A stretch of 64,000 bases of DNA from Myxococcales bacterium. Lineage in GTDB: Bacteria > Myxococcota_A > Polyangia > Palsa-1104. Below the pieces are notes generated by a model. The model had not been told where the DNA came from and made no database searches. It was given only the letters and a program-made list of their open reading frames with translations. The stretch spans positions 9,211 to 73,210 of the forward strand of contig PNAM01000065.1 of assembly GCA_003170275.1 (NCBI GenBank). The letters are read 5' to 3'. Numbering within the stretch: the stretch's first letter is position 1; each line of letters begins with the position of its first letter. Of this stretch, positions 35,011 through 43,519 are shown piece by piece. A program made the position numbers and the translations under genes.

Positions 35011-36459
35011 ATGAGATTACCCTCGCTGACGATGCAGCTCGGAAAGATGCTCGTCGGCCTCGCCGCCGTGACCGTCGTCGGTTGTGGCGGCGATCTCGGG
35101 CCGAAGCTGACCGCCGCGCCCGCGCACGCCTCGCAGTTCGGCTACCTCGACGTGACCTTCAGCGGCGACGTGGCCTCCCTCGGCGACATCCAGTCGGTGA
35201 CGCTGGGAGGGGTGTACACGTACAACCTGCGCGCGACGCCGACCGCGCTGACCGTGACCATCCAGGGCGCGCCCGTGCCCGGCCCGGCCGAGCTGATCGT
35301 CACCGGCTCGCGCGGCCGCGCGGTGCGCCACGGCGCGTTCAGCTACGATCCGCCCACCACCGGCGCGCCGCGCACCTGGGCCGCGTTTGGCGCCAGCGTC
35401 ACGCAAGGCACCGAGTCGATGGGCATCGACGAGCACACGCAGACCTTCGGCGTGACCGCGCAGATCGCGCGCGCCGCCGGCGTCTTCCTGCCGCTGCCGA
35501 TCTTCGATCCCGAGTTCGCCACGCCGCTTCATGCGACCGACTTCGACAGCGACTGCGTGCAGAAGCCCGACACCGGCATCGACTTCCAGAAGCTCACCGC
35601 CCGCATCACCGATCCGACCACCGGCCTGTTCAACCTCAAGCTCGCGCGCTTGAGCTGGCAGACCACGCCGCAGAACTTCGCCGTCGGTGGCTCCAAGCTG
35701 GTGCAGACCCTGCGCGGCGGCACCGGCACGGTGGCGGTGCTCGAGCACGTGATCGACGAGCCGACCGCCGATCCCGGCGACGTGGTGGGCATGCTCGACA
35801 TCTCGCAGATCCAGCGGCTCGAGCAGCTCGACGCCGACGTGGTGTTCTGCACCGATCTGTTCGCCAACGACGTCGACGCGGCGGTCGGCGAGAGCGACGA
35901 TCTGCACCTCGAGGAGGTGACCGATCTGGCGGTCATCAAGCCGCTGGTGGCCGAGATGATGGGGCGCCTGGGCAAGCTGCACGGCCAGTACTTCATCGCG
36001 AATCTGTTGTCGCTGACCTTCGTGCCCAACGTGGTCGACCTGCGCGCGAAGCGCCTCCTAGCCGGCACCGACACCGCCGCCAGCTTCGACGCCAAGGTCG
36101 CCGCGCTCGATCAGATTATCGACGACTACAACGCGGCCCTGGTCGACGCGATCGCGCCGTATCCCAACCTGCACCTGCTCGATTTTCACGCGCGCGTCGA
36201 ACAGGTGCGCGCCTCGGGCATCATGGTCGGCGGCGAGCTGTTGACGGTGCAGAAGTTCGGCGGGTTCCTCAGCTTCGACAACCTGCACCCGTCGGACTCG
36301 GGCTACGCGTCGCTGGCCAACTTCTTCCTCGAGAGCCTGAACGCCACGCTCAGCACGCAGATTCCGATGGTGGATGTCGACGCGGTGTTGGCGCAGGACG
36401 AAGCCGATCCCGCCAGGCTGCGCGCGGCGGGCTTCACCTGCGTCCCGCCGCAGCCGTGA
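35011..36459 (+). CDS. SGNH/GDSL-type hydrolase-like lipoprotein
   Basis: 482 residues from the ATG at 35011; the ATG at 35032 is equally possible, and both give the leader ending TVVGC. An N-terminal IPT/TIG-like beta domain (about 30-115) precedes an SGNH-type domain. Block I with the nucleophile Ser is in AAFGASVTQGTES, block II-like Gly is in FAVGGSKL, and the catalytic Asp/His pair is in FDNLHPSDSGYASLANFF. The family hydrolyses esters of lipids or acetylated sugars; a secreted esterase is likely. The last 26 bp overlap the convergent nucleotidyltransferase gene. Confidence 0.8.
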   Translation: MRLPSLTMQLGKMLVGLAAVTVVGCGGDLGPKLTAAPAHASQFGYLDVTFSGDVASLGDIQSVTLGGVYTYNLRATPTALTVTIQGAPVPGPAELIVTGSRGRAVRHGAFSYDPPTTGAPRTWAAFGASVTQGTESMGIDEHTQTFGVTAQIARAAGVFLPLPIFDPEFATPLHATDFDSDCVQKPDTGIDFQKLTARITDPTTGLFNLKLARLSWQTTPQNFAVGGSKLVQTLRGGTGTVAVLEHVIDEPTADPGDVVGMLDISQIQRLEQLDADVVFCTDLFANDVDAAVGESDDLHLEEVTDLAVIKPLVAEMMGRLGKLHGQYFIANLLSLTFVPNVVDLRAKRLLAGTDTAASFDAKVAALDQIIDDYNAALVDAIAPYPNLHLLDFHARVEQVRASGIMVGGELLTVQKFGGFLSFDNLHPSDSGYASLANFFLESLNATLSTQIPMVDVDAVLAQDEADPARLRAAGFTCVPPQP

Positions 36460-37420
36460 CCAGCCGCTCGACCACGCCCGCCGCCATGCGCGCGCGCCCG
36501 TAGACGCTCGGCTCGAGCAGCAGCTCGAGCGCATACCGCTCCGCCGTTCCGAGCGGCGTGCGCTGAAGCGCCTTGTCGACGGTGAACAGGCGATCGAAGA
36601 TCGGCGCCAGCAGCGCAGGCGGCGACGCTCCGGCCGGCACCGCGGCGCCCGGCAAGCGTGCGACCAATCGCGCCGCCGCGCCGAACGCCCGCGCGGTTCC
36701 AGTCTCGACCGCGTGTCGCATCGCCTCGTTCCAGGTCGCGCGATCGGCGCGCTTCGCGAGCGCGTGGAGGTCGAGCAGCCACTTCGGCTGCCGCACGCCG
36801 TGCTTGGCCGCGTGCACGTAGACGAACAGCAGCTCGTCCGCGGGCTCGAGCGCCAGCACCTCCGCGCTGCCGATGCGGATCGGACGCGCCCGCGCGAGCA
36901 CCGCGCCCGCATCTACGCCATGTCCCACCGAGCGGAACAGCCGCGCGTGCAGGTCCACCCCGAACGCGCGTCCCGGCGGCGCAATCAGCTCGACGCCGGT
37001 CGGCTCCGGCCGCCACCGCCCGCCCGGATCGTCCGGCCCGCGGCGATAGCCCACCCGTTCGAGCGCGCCCGCCGCCCGCTCGAGCCGCGCCGCATCTATT
37101 AATAGGTCGAGATCCCCGATCGGCCGCAGCTCGGGCCGCGGCCACGCCTGCGCCAGGTGCAGCCCCTTGAGCAACGCCGGCCGCACGCCGGCCGCCGCCA
37201 GGACGTCCAGCACCGTCGCGAGCTCGCGCACCTGCAGCGCGTGATCGCTCGCGGTCCGCGCGGCGGCGCGCAGCAGGGCCTGGCGTTCCGATCCGCTCAG
37301 CGCGCCGGTCGGAATCCCGTCGAGAAACAGCGCACCCAGTCCCGCCGCCGTCGCCCGCTCCGCGCCGGTGCGCAGATCGCCGGCGGGCGAGTAGAGCCGG
37401 ACGAGCAGCGACGAGATCAT
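36434..37420 (-). CDS. Nucleotidyltransferase-like protein of the NTP_transf_5 type
   Basis: 328 residues from the ATG at 37420; the longer frame has an implausible charged leader. The motif LLKGLHLAQAWPRPELRPIGDLDLLID matches the minimal nucleotidyltransferase family, with the metal-binding DxD (DLD) and the preceding LKG. Further blocks are GVDLHARLF and ELLFVYVHAAKHG. These proteins are repeatedly found beside HprK-related kinases and PqqD-like chaperones, exactly the genes that diverge from it here (65 bp away). The substrate is unknown; AMPylation or nucleotide transfer to a peptide, protein or small molecule is conceivable. It overlaps the convergent hydrolase gene by 26 bp. Confidence 0.8.
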   Translation of the reverse strand: MISSLLVRLYSPAGDLRTGAERATAAGLGALFLDGIPTGALSGSERQALLRAAARTASDHALQVRELATVLDVLAAAGVRPALLKGLHLAQAWPRPELRPIGDLDLLIDAARLERAAGALERVGYRRGPDDPGGRWRPEPTGVELIAPPGRAFGVDLHARLFRSVGHGVDAGAVLARARPIRIGSAEVLALEPADELLFVYVHAAKHGVRQPKWLLDLHALAKRADRATWNEAMRHAVETGTARAFGAAARLVARLPGAAVPAGASPPALLAPIFDRLFTVDKALQRTPLGTAERYALELLLEPSVYGRARMAAGVVERLVTAAAGRR

Positions 37421-37485
37421 CCGGCCAGAGTAGCCGATCCGCCGCTGCCGTTGCCGCAACCGTGGACAAGTAGTACCTTTTTCTG

Positions 37486-37878
37486 ATGGACCGCTCGTCG
37501 CGTTGGCTCGAAGCGCGTCTCGCCGCGGGCGACGAGGGCGAGCTCGTGCTCGCCGGTTGGAGCATGGCGCCGGCGCTGCGGGACGGCGATCGCCTGCGCA
37601 TCGCGCCGTACAGCGCGGCCGCGCGTCCGGCGCCCGGCCAGATCGTGGTGTCGCGGCGCGCCGGCCGGCTGGTCACGCATCGGCTGATCTCGCTGCATGC
37701 CGGTCAGGCGATCACGCGCGGCGATGGTTGCCAGCGCGACGATCCGCCCGTTGACGCGAGCACGCTGCTCGGCCGCGTCGTCGAAGTGCGGCGCGGGACG
37801 CGTCGGCTCGCCCCGCCCGAGCGGGCGCACGGCATTCGCAAGCTGGTCGAACGGTTTCGGGGCAGCGCGTGGAGCTGA
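37486..37878 (+). CDS. Soluble S24/S26-type (SipW/Sec11-like) peptidase
   Basis: 130 residues. The nucleophile Ser26 lies in GWSMAPALRDGDRL, the standard S26 box. The general-base position has His-Arg (VTHRLIS), as in SipW/Sec11-type signal peptidases, instead of Lys. The GD box is ITRGDGCQRDD. Unlike a signal peptidase there is no membrane helix, so it should act in the cytoplasm. It is the first gene of a tight run and overlaps the kinase-like gene by 10 bp. A role in cleaving a modified peptide is the obvious hypothesis from context. Confidence 0.8.
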   Translation: MDRSSRWLEARLAAGDEGELVLAGWSMAPALRDGDRLRIAPYSAAARPAPGQIVVSRRAGRLVTHRLISLHAGQAITRGDGCQRDDPPVDASTLLGRVVEVRRGTRRLAPPERAHGIRKLVERFRGSAWS

Positions 37879-38678
37879 ACGCGCTCGATCTGGAGATCGG
37901 CGGCTGCGTCGCGCAGCTGTTGGCGTCGGCGCGCGTGTGCGACTCGGTGCTCGAGCGCTACCGGCCGTTCGTCGCCTCCGCGGGAGCCACGCGCCCGGCG
38001 ATGGTCCTCGAGATCCGCGAGGGCGAGCTGTTCGAGCCGGCCCTCGAGCGCGACACCGAAGCGGCGGTCGAAGCGATCGGCCCGACCGCGGTGCGGCTGA
38101 CCGGCGGCGCGCGCGGCGGCTTCGATCTCGCCACGCGCCGCGGGTTCGTCGACGACGCGCGCGGCCTCGGCGCGGTCGACTCGCTGTTGCGCGTCGCGCT
38201 CTCCTTGGTGCTGCCGACGCTCGACAAGGGACGCGGCTTCCTGGTGCACGGCGCGCTGGTGCCGGCCGGCGACGAGGGACTGGTGTTCACCGGCGAATCG
38301 GGCGCGGGCAAGAGCACGGTGGCGCGCGCGCTCGGTGCGGCGTGCGACGAGCTGGTGGTGCTGCGCCCCGACGGGACGCTCACCGCGCACGCCACGCCGT
38401 ACTGGCAGGGCCGGCCGCTCGAGCGCGCCTGCCGCCGCGTGATCTGCCTGCGGCGCTCCGCGTCGCCCGTGCACCAGCCGCTGCGTGGGGCGCTCGCGGC
38501 GCGCCGGCTCGCCCGCGACGTGGTCCGCTACGTGACGCTCCCATCGGTAGAGCGCGCGCTGCTCGAGTTGGTCGCGCGAGCCTGCGAGCAGACGCAGGTG
38601 ATCGACGCCGCCTGCCCCGAGGGCGAGGCGTTCCTGCCGTATCTCACCCGTCAGCTCGAGCTGCGGCGGGCCGCATGA
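37869..38678 (+). CDS. HprK-related kinase
   Basis: 269 residues, GTG start inside the preceding gene. The P-loop GESGAGKST is at residues 142-150, preceded by FLVHGALV. This HxA-then-P-loop layout is that of HPr kinase/phosphorylase relatives. The N-terminal 120 residues resemble the cryptic domain of HprK-related kinase A rather than true HprK. The region after the P-loop (about 120 residues) is Arg-rich. HPr itself is not encoded here, so the substrate is probably not the sugar-PTS protein. These kinases accompany PqqD-type chaperones, nucleotidyltransferases and lasso-like peptide loci. ATGA overlap with the radical SAM gene. Confidence 0.82.
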   Translation: MELNALDLEIGGCVAQLLASARVCDSVLERYRPFVASAGATRPAMVLEIREGELFEPALERDTEAAVEAIGPTAVRLTGGARGGFDLATRRGFVDDARGLGAVDSLLRVALSLVLPTLDKGRGFLVHGALVPAGDEGLVFTGESGAGKSTVARALGAACDELVVLRPDGTLTAHATPYWQGRPLERACRRVICLRRSASPVHQPLRGALAARRLARDVVRYVTLPSVERALLELVARACEQTQVIDAACPEGEAFLPYLTRQLELRRAA

Positions 38679-39748
38679 GCAGCAACCTCGACCGGCTTGC
38701 CGAACGCGCCGAGGCCGTGCGCGCGCCGCTCTCGGCGCTGTTCGAGCTGACCGGCCGCTGCAACCTCGACTGCGGCCACTGCTACCTCGACATCGCGCAT
38801 CCGCCGGAGGAGCTGTCCACCGCCGACGCGCTGCGCGTGGTCGATCAGCTCGCTGACGCCGGGACCATGTTCCTGACGCTCACCGGCGGCGAGCTGTTCT
38901 TGCGGCCCGACGCGCTCCAGATCGCCGCGCACGCGCGCCGCCGCGGCCTGGCGTTGCGCCTGTTCACCAACGGCACGCGCGTCACGCGCGCTCTCGCCGC
39001 CGAGATCGCGCGCCTGCGACCGCTCGCGGTCGAGATCTCGATCTACGGCACGCACGCCGCCGCGCACGACGGCGTCACCCGGCGCCGCCGCACGCTGCGC
39101 CGCACGCTGCGCGGCATCGTGCATCTGCGCCGCGCGGGCGTGAAGGTCGCGCTCAAGGCGCCGCTGCTCTCGTCGGTGACCGGCGAGCTCGACCAGCTCG
39201 CGGCGTGGGCCGACCGGCTCGGCTGCGCGATCGCGTTCGACCCGTTCGTCAAGCCGCGCCAGGACGGCGACACTGCGCCGCTCGCCTTGCGCGCCGGCGA
39301 CGCGCAGCTCGCGCGCGCGATCGCCCACCCGCGCTCGGGCCTGCTCTACGATGGCACGCTGCCCGCGCGCCCGCCCGCCGGCGATGCGCCGTGCGCGCTC
39401 GGCCGCCGCACGGTCAAGATCGCGCCGACCGGCGAGGTCTACCCGTGCCCGACCTATCCGATCGCGATCGGCAACCTGCGCGATCAGCCGTTCGCCACAC
39501 TGTGGCGCGGCGGCGAGCTCCTCGATCGCCTGCGCGCGATCACCTGGAACGATCTGCACGGCGACTGCGGCGGCTGCGGCCAGGCGGGCTACTGCCACCG
39601 CTGCTCGGCGGTCGCGCTGATCGAGCACGGCGACGAGCTCGGCCCGGCGCGCGAGTCGTGCCGAATCGCCGACGCCAAGGAGCTCGCGCTCGGCGTTCAC
39701 ACCCGCTCGACCCGCGCGCCGCGCGTGAGCCTGCGTGTCGTCCGCTGA
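38675..39748 (+). CDS. Radical SAM/SPASM peptide-modifying enzyme
   Basis: 357 residues from the ATG in an ATGA overlap; longer in-frame upstream extension is shadow. The radical SAM cluster is C29-x3-C33-x2-C36 (CNLDCGHC), and the SAM-binding GGE is in LTLTGGELFL. The C-terminal SPASM-type domain carries many cysteines (CALG, VYPCPTY, DCGGCGQAGYCHRC, ESC) for auxiliary Fe-S clusters. Overall it resembles PqqE/MftC-type peptide maturases. The adjacent PqqD-like gene overlaps by 14 bp and would present the peptide substrate. No substrate peptide is visible nearby. Confidence 0.93.
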   Translation: MSSNLDRLAERAEAVRAPLSALFELTGRCNLDCGHCYLDIAHPPEELSTADALRVVDQLADAGTMFLTLTGGELFLRPDALQIAAHARRRGLALRLFTNGTRVTRALAAEIARLRPLAVEISIYGTHAAAHDGVTRRRRTLRRTLRGIVHLRRAGVKVALKAPLLSSVTGELDQLAAWADRLGCAIAFDPFVKPRQDGDTAPLALRAGDAQLARAIAHPRSGLLYDGTLPARPPAGDAPCALGRRTVKIAPTGEVYPCPTYPIAIGNLRDQPFATLWRGGELLDRLRAITWNDLHGDCGGCGQAGYCHRCSAVALIEHGDELGPARESCRIADAKELALGVHTRSTRAPRVSLRVVR

Positions 39749-40019
39749 GCTCGACGGCAAGGCCGTCCCCCAACGCGCCCCGGCGATGGCCTGGCAGACC
39801 ATCGACGGCGAGACCGTGCTCCTCAACATCGAAGGCAAGGAGCTCCTCGGCGTGAACGAAGTCGCCGCCCGCATCTGGGCGCTCTGCGACGGCGCCCACT
39901 CAATCGATCAGCTCACCGCCACCATCGCCGAAGAATTCGAAATCGATCTCCCCACCGCCGCCGCCGACGTCCGCACCTTCCTCACCCAACTCCTAGCCGC
40001 CAAAACCATCGAGCTCTAG
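39735..40019 (+). CDS. PqqD-like RiPP recognition element protein
   Basis: 94 residues, GTG start overlapping the radical SAM gene by 14 bp. The PqqD fold is evident: a beta-hairpin (GETVLLNIEGKELLGVN), then EVAARIWALCDG and HSIDQLTATIAEEFEID with a final helix (VRTFLTQLLAAKTIEL). PqqD-family proteins bind leader peptides and deliver them to radical SAM maturases. It ends 6 bp before a convergent gene, which closes the operon. There is no open frame for a precursor peptide between or just outside these genes. Confidence 0.92.
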   Translation: MSSAELDGKAVPQRAPAMAWQTIDGETVLLNIEGKELLGVNEVAARIWALCDGAHSIDQLTATIAEEFEIDLPTAAADVRTFLTQLLAAKTIEL

Positions 40020-40025
40020 GAACTT

Positions 40026-40934
40026 CTAGCGGAAGATGAGGGTGCGGTGGCGCCAGTCGGTGCCGCCGCGGTCGTCGTGGACGACGACGTAGAGATCGAT
40101 CGTGGTCTCGGAGCTGGGCAGGTGTTTTTCGAAGTCGAGGACGGTGTCGGGTTTGTCTTCGCCGGTGATGTCTTCGGAGAGCTCGCCAGCGGTGATGTAC
40201 CAGGCGAAGCGCGGCAGCTCGGTCACCTGCGTGAACATCATGTTGCGCGGATCGCCGTCGATCTCGGGGAAGGTCTCGTCCGAGCCCGGCGCCACCGTCG
40301 CGCGGATGCGCAGCTTGTCGAGCGCGTGCACCTCGAACGGCGCGTGCTCGTCGAGACCCACCAGCACCAGCGCGTTGGCGCCCGCGTCCTCGCCGATGCC
40401 GCCGTCGGCGTCGCCGCTGGCGATGAACATGCCGTCGATCACCGGGTTGTGGTTGGGCGGCGTGCCGATCGCGTAGCGCAGCCGATAGAACGAGATCACC
40501 TTCTGGTCCCCGCTGCGCGCGATCAGGCGCACCGGCAGGTAGACGCCGAGGGTCGCATCGGGCAGCCCGAGCGAGAGCGGCGGCACGTTGGGCATGGTCA
40601 CCGACACGGTCTCGCCGCTGCCGATCGGAGTCAGGTAGTCGGCGGTCTCGTTCTTGGCGCAGTCGTCGTTGATCGATCCGCCTCCGGGCGGCGGCGCGCG
40701 CAGGCAGATCGCCCACTGCAGATCGGGCTGCCCGCCGTCGAGGCCGATCGGCCCGAGCAGCGTGGTGAGCTGCGAGGTCTCGCCCGGCGCCACCTCCGGC
40801 GGATCGGCCTTGATCCCGAGCACGCGCAGGCTGTTCACGAAGGAGATCGGATCGAACGGCGGCCCGCACCCGGCGCTCACCAGGCCCAGCCCCAGGCCCA
40901 CGCACAGCGACGCGACGCCCGGCCAGCCGCGCAT
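40026..40934 (-). CDS. Outer-membrane-type lipoprotein downstream of TonB receptor
   Basis: 302 residues from the ATG at 40934, which overlaps the receptor stop by 1 nt and has GGGGAG upstream. The leader (GLGLVSAGC) has an ideal lipobox. The mature protein is beta-rich with Ig-like character (LRVLGIKADPPEVAPGETSQL is typical of lipoproteins next to TonB-linked receptors). No catalytic motif. Probably a surface lipoprotein cooperating with the receptor in ligand capture. Ligand unknown. Confidence 0.78.
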   Translation of the reverse strand: MRGWPGVASLCVGLGLGLVSAGCGPPFDPISFVNSLRVLGIKADPPEVAPGETSQLTTLLGPIGLDGGQPDLQWAICLRAPPPGGGSINDDCAKNETADYLTPIGSGETVSVTMPNVPPLSLGLPDATLGVYLPVRLIARSGDQKVISFYRLRYAIGTPPNHNPVIDGMFIASGDADGGIGEDAGANALVLVGLDEHAPFEVHALDKLRIRATVAPGSDETFPEIDGDPRNMMFTQVTELPRFAWYITAGELSEDITGEDKPDTVLDFEKHLPSSETTIDLYVVVHDDRGGTDWRHRTLIFR

Positions 40935-43519
40935 CACAGCTCCCCCCGGATGCCCAGCGCAGGCACGATCGGCAGCCCGGTGATCGGCTGCTGCATGGTG
41001 AAGTCGAAGTTGCGCGCCGTGCCTTCCTCGGACCGGTAGTTGTAGACGTTCTGGATGTCGAGATACACCGACAGCTTCCACAGGTTGTAGGTCCAGGTCT
41101 TGTCGACCCGCAGGTCGAGCTGATGGAAATCGGCCAGCCGCGTCGAGTATTCGGGGCCCGCGATCGGCCGGTACGCGGCCGAGTTCGAATCGAAGTACGA
41201 GCCGACCACCGGCGTGCTCGGGTTGCCGGTGACGTAACGGAAGCGAATGCCGACCTGAAAGCCGCGCGGCAGCTTGTAGCTCGCCACCACCGTGAGGATG
41301 TGGGTCTGGTCCCACTGGAACAGCCGGTACGGGTCGCTCGGATGATCCTGCCGCTCGGAGCGCGACAAGGTGTAGGCGATCCAGCCGAAGAAGTTGTGCC
41401 ACAGCTCCTGCCGCACCAACAGCTCGCCGCCGTACACGCGCCCGACCCCGTCGTTCTGCAGCACCGGGTCGGTCGGATTCTTGCCGCGCACGATCAGGCC
41501 GCGCAGATCTTTGTAGAAGCCCTGCACCTCGAGGTGCAGCGTCGGCGTGGGATCGAAGTCCGCGCCCAGCACGTAGTGGATCGCCGTCGACGGCACCAGC
41601 TTGGTGTTGCCGAAGCCCGCCAGGAGCGAGCCGGGATCGGGCGCCTGGTGGTACACGCCGATCGCGCCCTTGATCGCCGCCCAGCGGACGAACTGGTAGC
41701 GCGCGGCCAGGCGCGGCTCGGGCAGCGCTTCGAACTGGTTGTACGAGCTCGGCGTACCCAGGTAACCGGCCAGGCTGTAGAGATCGATGCGCAGCTGCGG
41801 CGCGATGGTCAGCCGCTTGCCGAGCAGCGAGAAGTTGAGCGCCACATACGGCGCGACGAAGTTCTGGAACGACACCGAGTCGGTGGCGACGAACGCGCCG
41901 CCGGCGCGAAAGCCGGGCCGATCGCCTTCGCGCGGCTGTCCCGACGCCGGGCTCTGCCCGTTGATGTCGTAGCGACTGCCCTCGAAGTCGATGCCCGCGT
42001 CGAGCCGCAAGAACGAATACAGCGGCACGTGCGCCGCGGCGCGCAGCGAGTACTCGATGGTCTGCGCGTCGATCGAGATGTTGGTGTTGCCGATGGTCGC
42101 CTTGAACTGGAACGGCACGTCGTAGCCGATCGACGGCGTGATGGTGAAGCTGGACTTGCCGAAGCGGTGCGTGTAGCGCGCCAGCAGCCGGTGGAAGAAG
42201 ATGTGCGAGTCGACCGCGGCGGACAGCGCCGGGTCGGGCCGCTTGGCGATCAGCTTGAGCTCGTCGTCGGAGCCGAACACGAACAGGTCCAGCTCGTCGA
42301 GCCCGCTCGGCCGCCACGACAGCTTGGCCTGGTAGTCGTAGTAGGTGGGCGAGAGCTGAAAGTCGTTGGTGGTCAGCGCCGGCAGCCAGGTGTCGAGCAG
42401 GCTGCGCCGCGCCGCCACCGCGATCGACAGCGTCTTGGTGATCTTGGCCTCGAACATGAGCGACGCGTCGATGAGATCGATCTGCACGAACCCGTGGTAG
42501 CCGTCGGAGCGCGGCTTGCGCGACTCGATCTCGATCACGCCGCCCATGCCGCGGCCGTGCTCGGCGCCGTAGCCGCCGGGATAGAAATTCAGCGACTGGA
42601 CGATCTCGCTGTTGACCGTGGAGCGCAGGCCGAAGAAGTGGAACAGCGTCGGGATGAACACGCCGTCGACATAGGTGCGCGTGTCGCCGGGGGCCGAGCC
42701 CCACACCACGATCTGCCCGCCGCCGAACGGCGCGCGCGCCACGCCGGGCAGGTTCTGCACCGCCTTGAGCGTGTCGCCCTGCGTGCCGGGGATGCGCCGC
42801 AGCTCGTCGCCCGAGAGCGAGATCTCGACCGTCTCCTGCACCACGCGCTGCCCGCGCACCGTCGAGGTGTAGCGGGTCTTGGCGGCCACGTACCACACCA
42901 CCTCCAGCCGCTTGTTGGAGCTGAGCGTGAGCTTGAGATCGGCGTTGGTGATCGACGTGCCGCGCAGCTTGGCCTTATGCGGGCCGATCGGCACCGCCGG
43001 AAAGGCAAAGCGGCCCTCGGCGTCGGTGACCGTCTTCCGCGCCTCGTCGTCGTCGAGAATGATGGTGACGCCGCCGAGCGGTACGCGGTCGCCCTTTGAC
43101 TTGACCACCCCGCCGAGCGGCACCTTCTCTTCGGGCGGCACCGCGGGCGCGAGCGGTGGCGGCGGCGCCTTGTACAAGAATCGATACGCGTAGGTGATGC
43201 GCACCGGCACCGGCTTGCCCGCCGACTGGCCGGGCGTGAACTCGAACTGCTTTGCCGCCGCGACCGCCGCCTCGTCGTAGCCTTCCGCGGGAAACGGCGA
43301 GGGCGTCGCCACCGCCACCGACTGCACCTTGCCGTGATCGTCGACGTCGATGGTGAGGATCACCTCGACCCGCTCGTGCTCGGCGAGCGTGTCGGGCGGC
43401 ACGGCCTCGACGAAGTGGGTCAGCGCCGGCGCCCGATCGAGCTTGGGCGCTGCGGGCGGCTCCGCGTGCGCGCGCCCGCACCAGAGCAACAGCGGCAGCG
43501 CCCACGCGAGGCGGCTCAT
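40934..43519 (-). CDS. TonB-dependent receptor with fused TonB C-terminal-type domain
   Basis: 861 residues; I take the ATG at 43519 (ATGA with the upstream gene). Signal peptide (LAWALPLLLWCGRAHA), then a TonB C-terminal-type domain at about 30-118 (VEVILTIDVDDHGKVQSV, KQFEFTPGQSAGKPVPVRITYAYRF), a Pro-rich linker and a CarboxypepD_reg-like domain at about 130-205 (GGVTIILDDDEARKTVTDAEGRFAFP). A plug follows (GDELRRIPGTQGDTLKAVQNLPG, NFYPGGYGAEHGRGMGGVIEIES) and then a 22-stranded-type beta barrel to the C terminus. Energy-transducer domain and receptor on one chain is unusual outside myxobacteria. It suggests self- or cross-engagement in the periplasm. Cargo unknown. Confidence 0.88.
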   Translation of the reverse strand: MSRLAWALPLLLWCGRAHAEPPAAPKLDRAPALTHFVEAVPPDTLAEHERVEVILTIDVDDHGKVQSVAVATPSPFPAEGYDEAAVAAAKQFEFTPGQSAGKPVPVRITYAYRFLYKAPPPPLAPAVPPEEKVPLGGVVKSKGDRVPLGGVTIILDDDEARKTVTDAEGRFAFPAVPIGPHKAKLRGTSITNADLKLTLSSNKRLEVVWYVAAKTRYTSTVRGQRVVQETVEISLSGDELRRIPGTQGDTLKAVQNLPGVARAPFGGGQIVVWGSAPGDTRTYVDGVFIPTLFHFFGLRSTVNSEIVQSLNFYPGGYGAEHGRGMGGVIEIESRKPRSDGYHGFVQIDLIDASLMFEAKITKTLSIAVAARRSLLDTWLPALTTNDFQLSPTYYDYQAKLSWRPSGLDELDLFVFGSDDELKLIAKRPDPALSAAVDSHIFFHRLLARYTHRFGKSSFTITPSIGYDVPFQFKATIGNTNISIDAQTIEYSLRAAAHVPLYSFLRLDAGIDFEGSRYDINGQSPASGQPREGDRPGFRAGGAFVATDSVSFQNFVAPYVALNFSLLGKRLTIAPQLRIDLYSLAGYLGTPSSYNQFEALPEPRLAARYQFVRWAAIKGAIGVYHQAPDPGSLLAGFGNTKLVPSTAIHYVLGADFDPTPTLHLEVQGFYKDLRGLIVRGKNPTDPVLQNDGVGRVYGGELLVRQELWHNFFGWIAYTLSRSERQDHPSDPYRLFQWDQTHILTVVASYKLPRGFQVGIRFRYVTGNPSTPVVGSYFDSNSAAYRPIAGPEYSTRLADFHQLDLRVDKTWTYNLWKLSVYLDIQNVYNYRSEEGTARNFDFTMQQPITGLPIVPALGIRGEL

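Noticed and set aside
37421..37485. Possible precursor peptide between the nucleotidyltransferase and peptidase genes
   Set aside because: 65 bp only, with no start plus ribosome-binding site followed by an open frame on either strand.
38675..40019. A PQQ biosynthesis operon
   Set aside because: No pqqA, pqqB or pqqC is present and the radical SAM protein sits with HprK-like and peptidase genes, so this is a different PqqD/radical SAM system.
40020..40025. Precursor peptide after the PqqD-like gene
   Set aside because: Just 6 bp separate it from the convergent lipoprotein gene.
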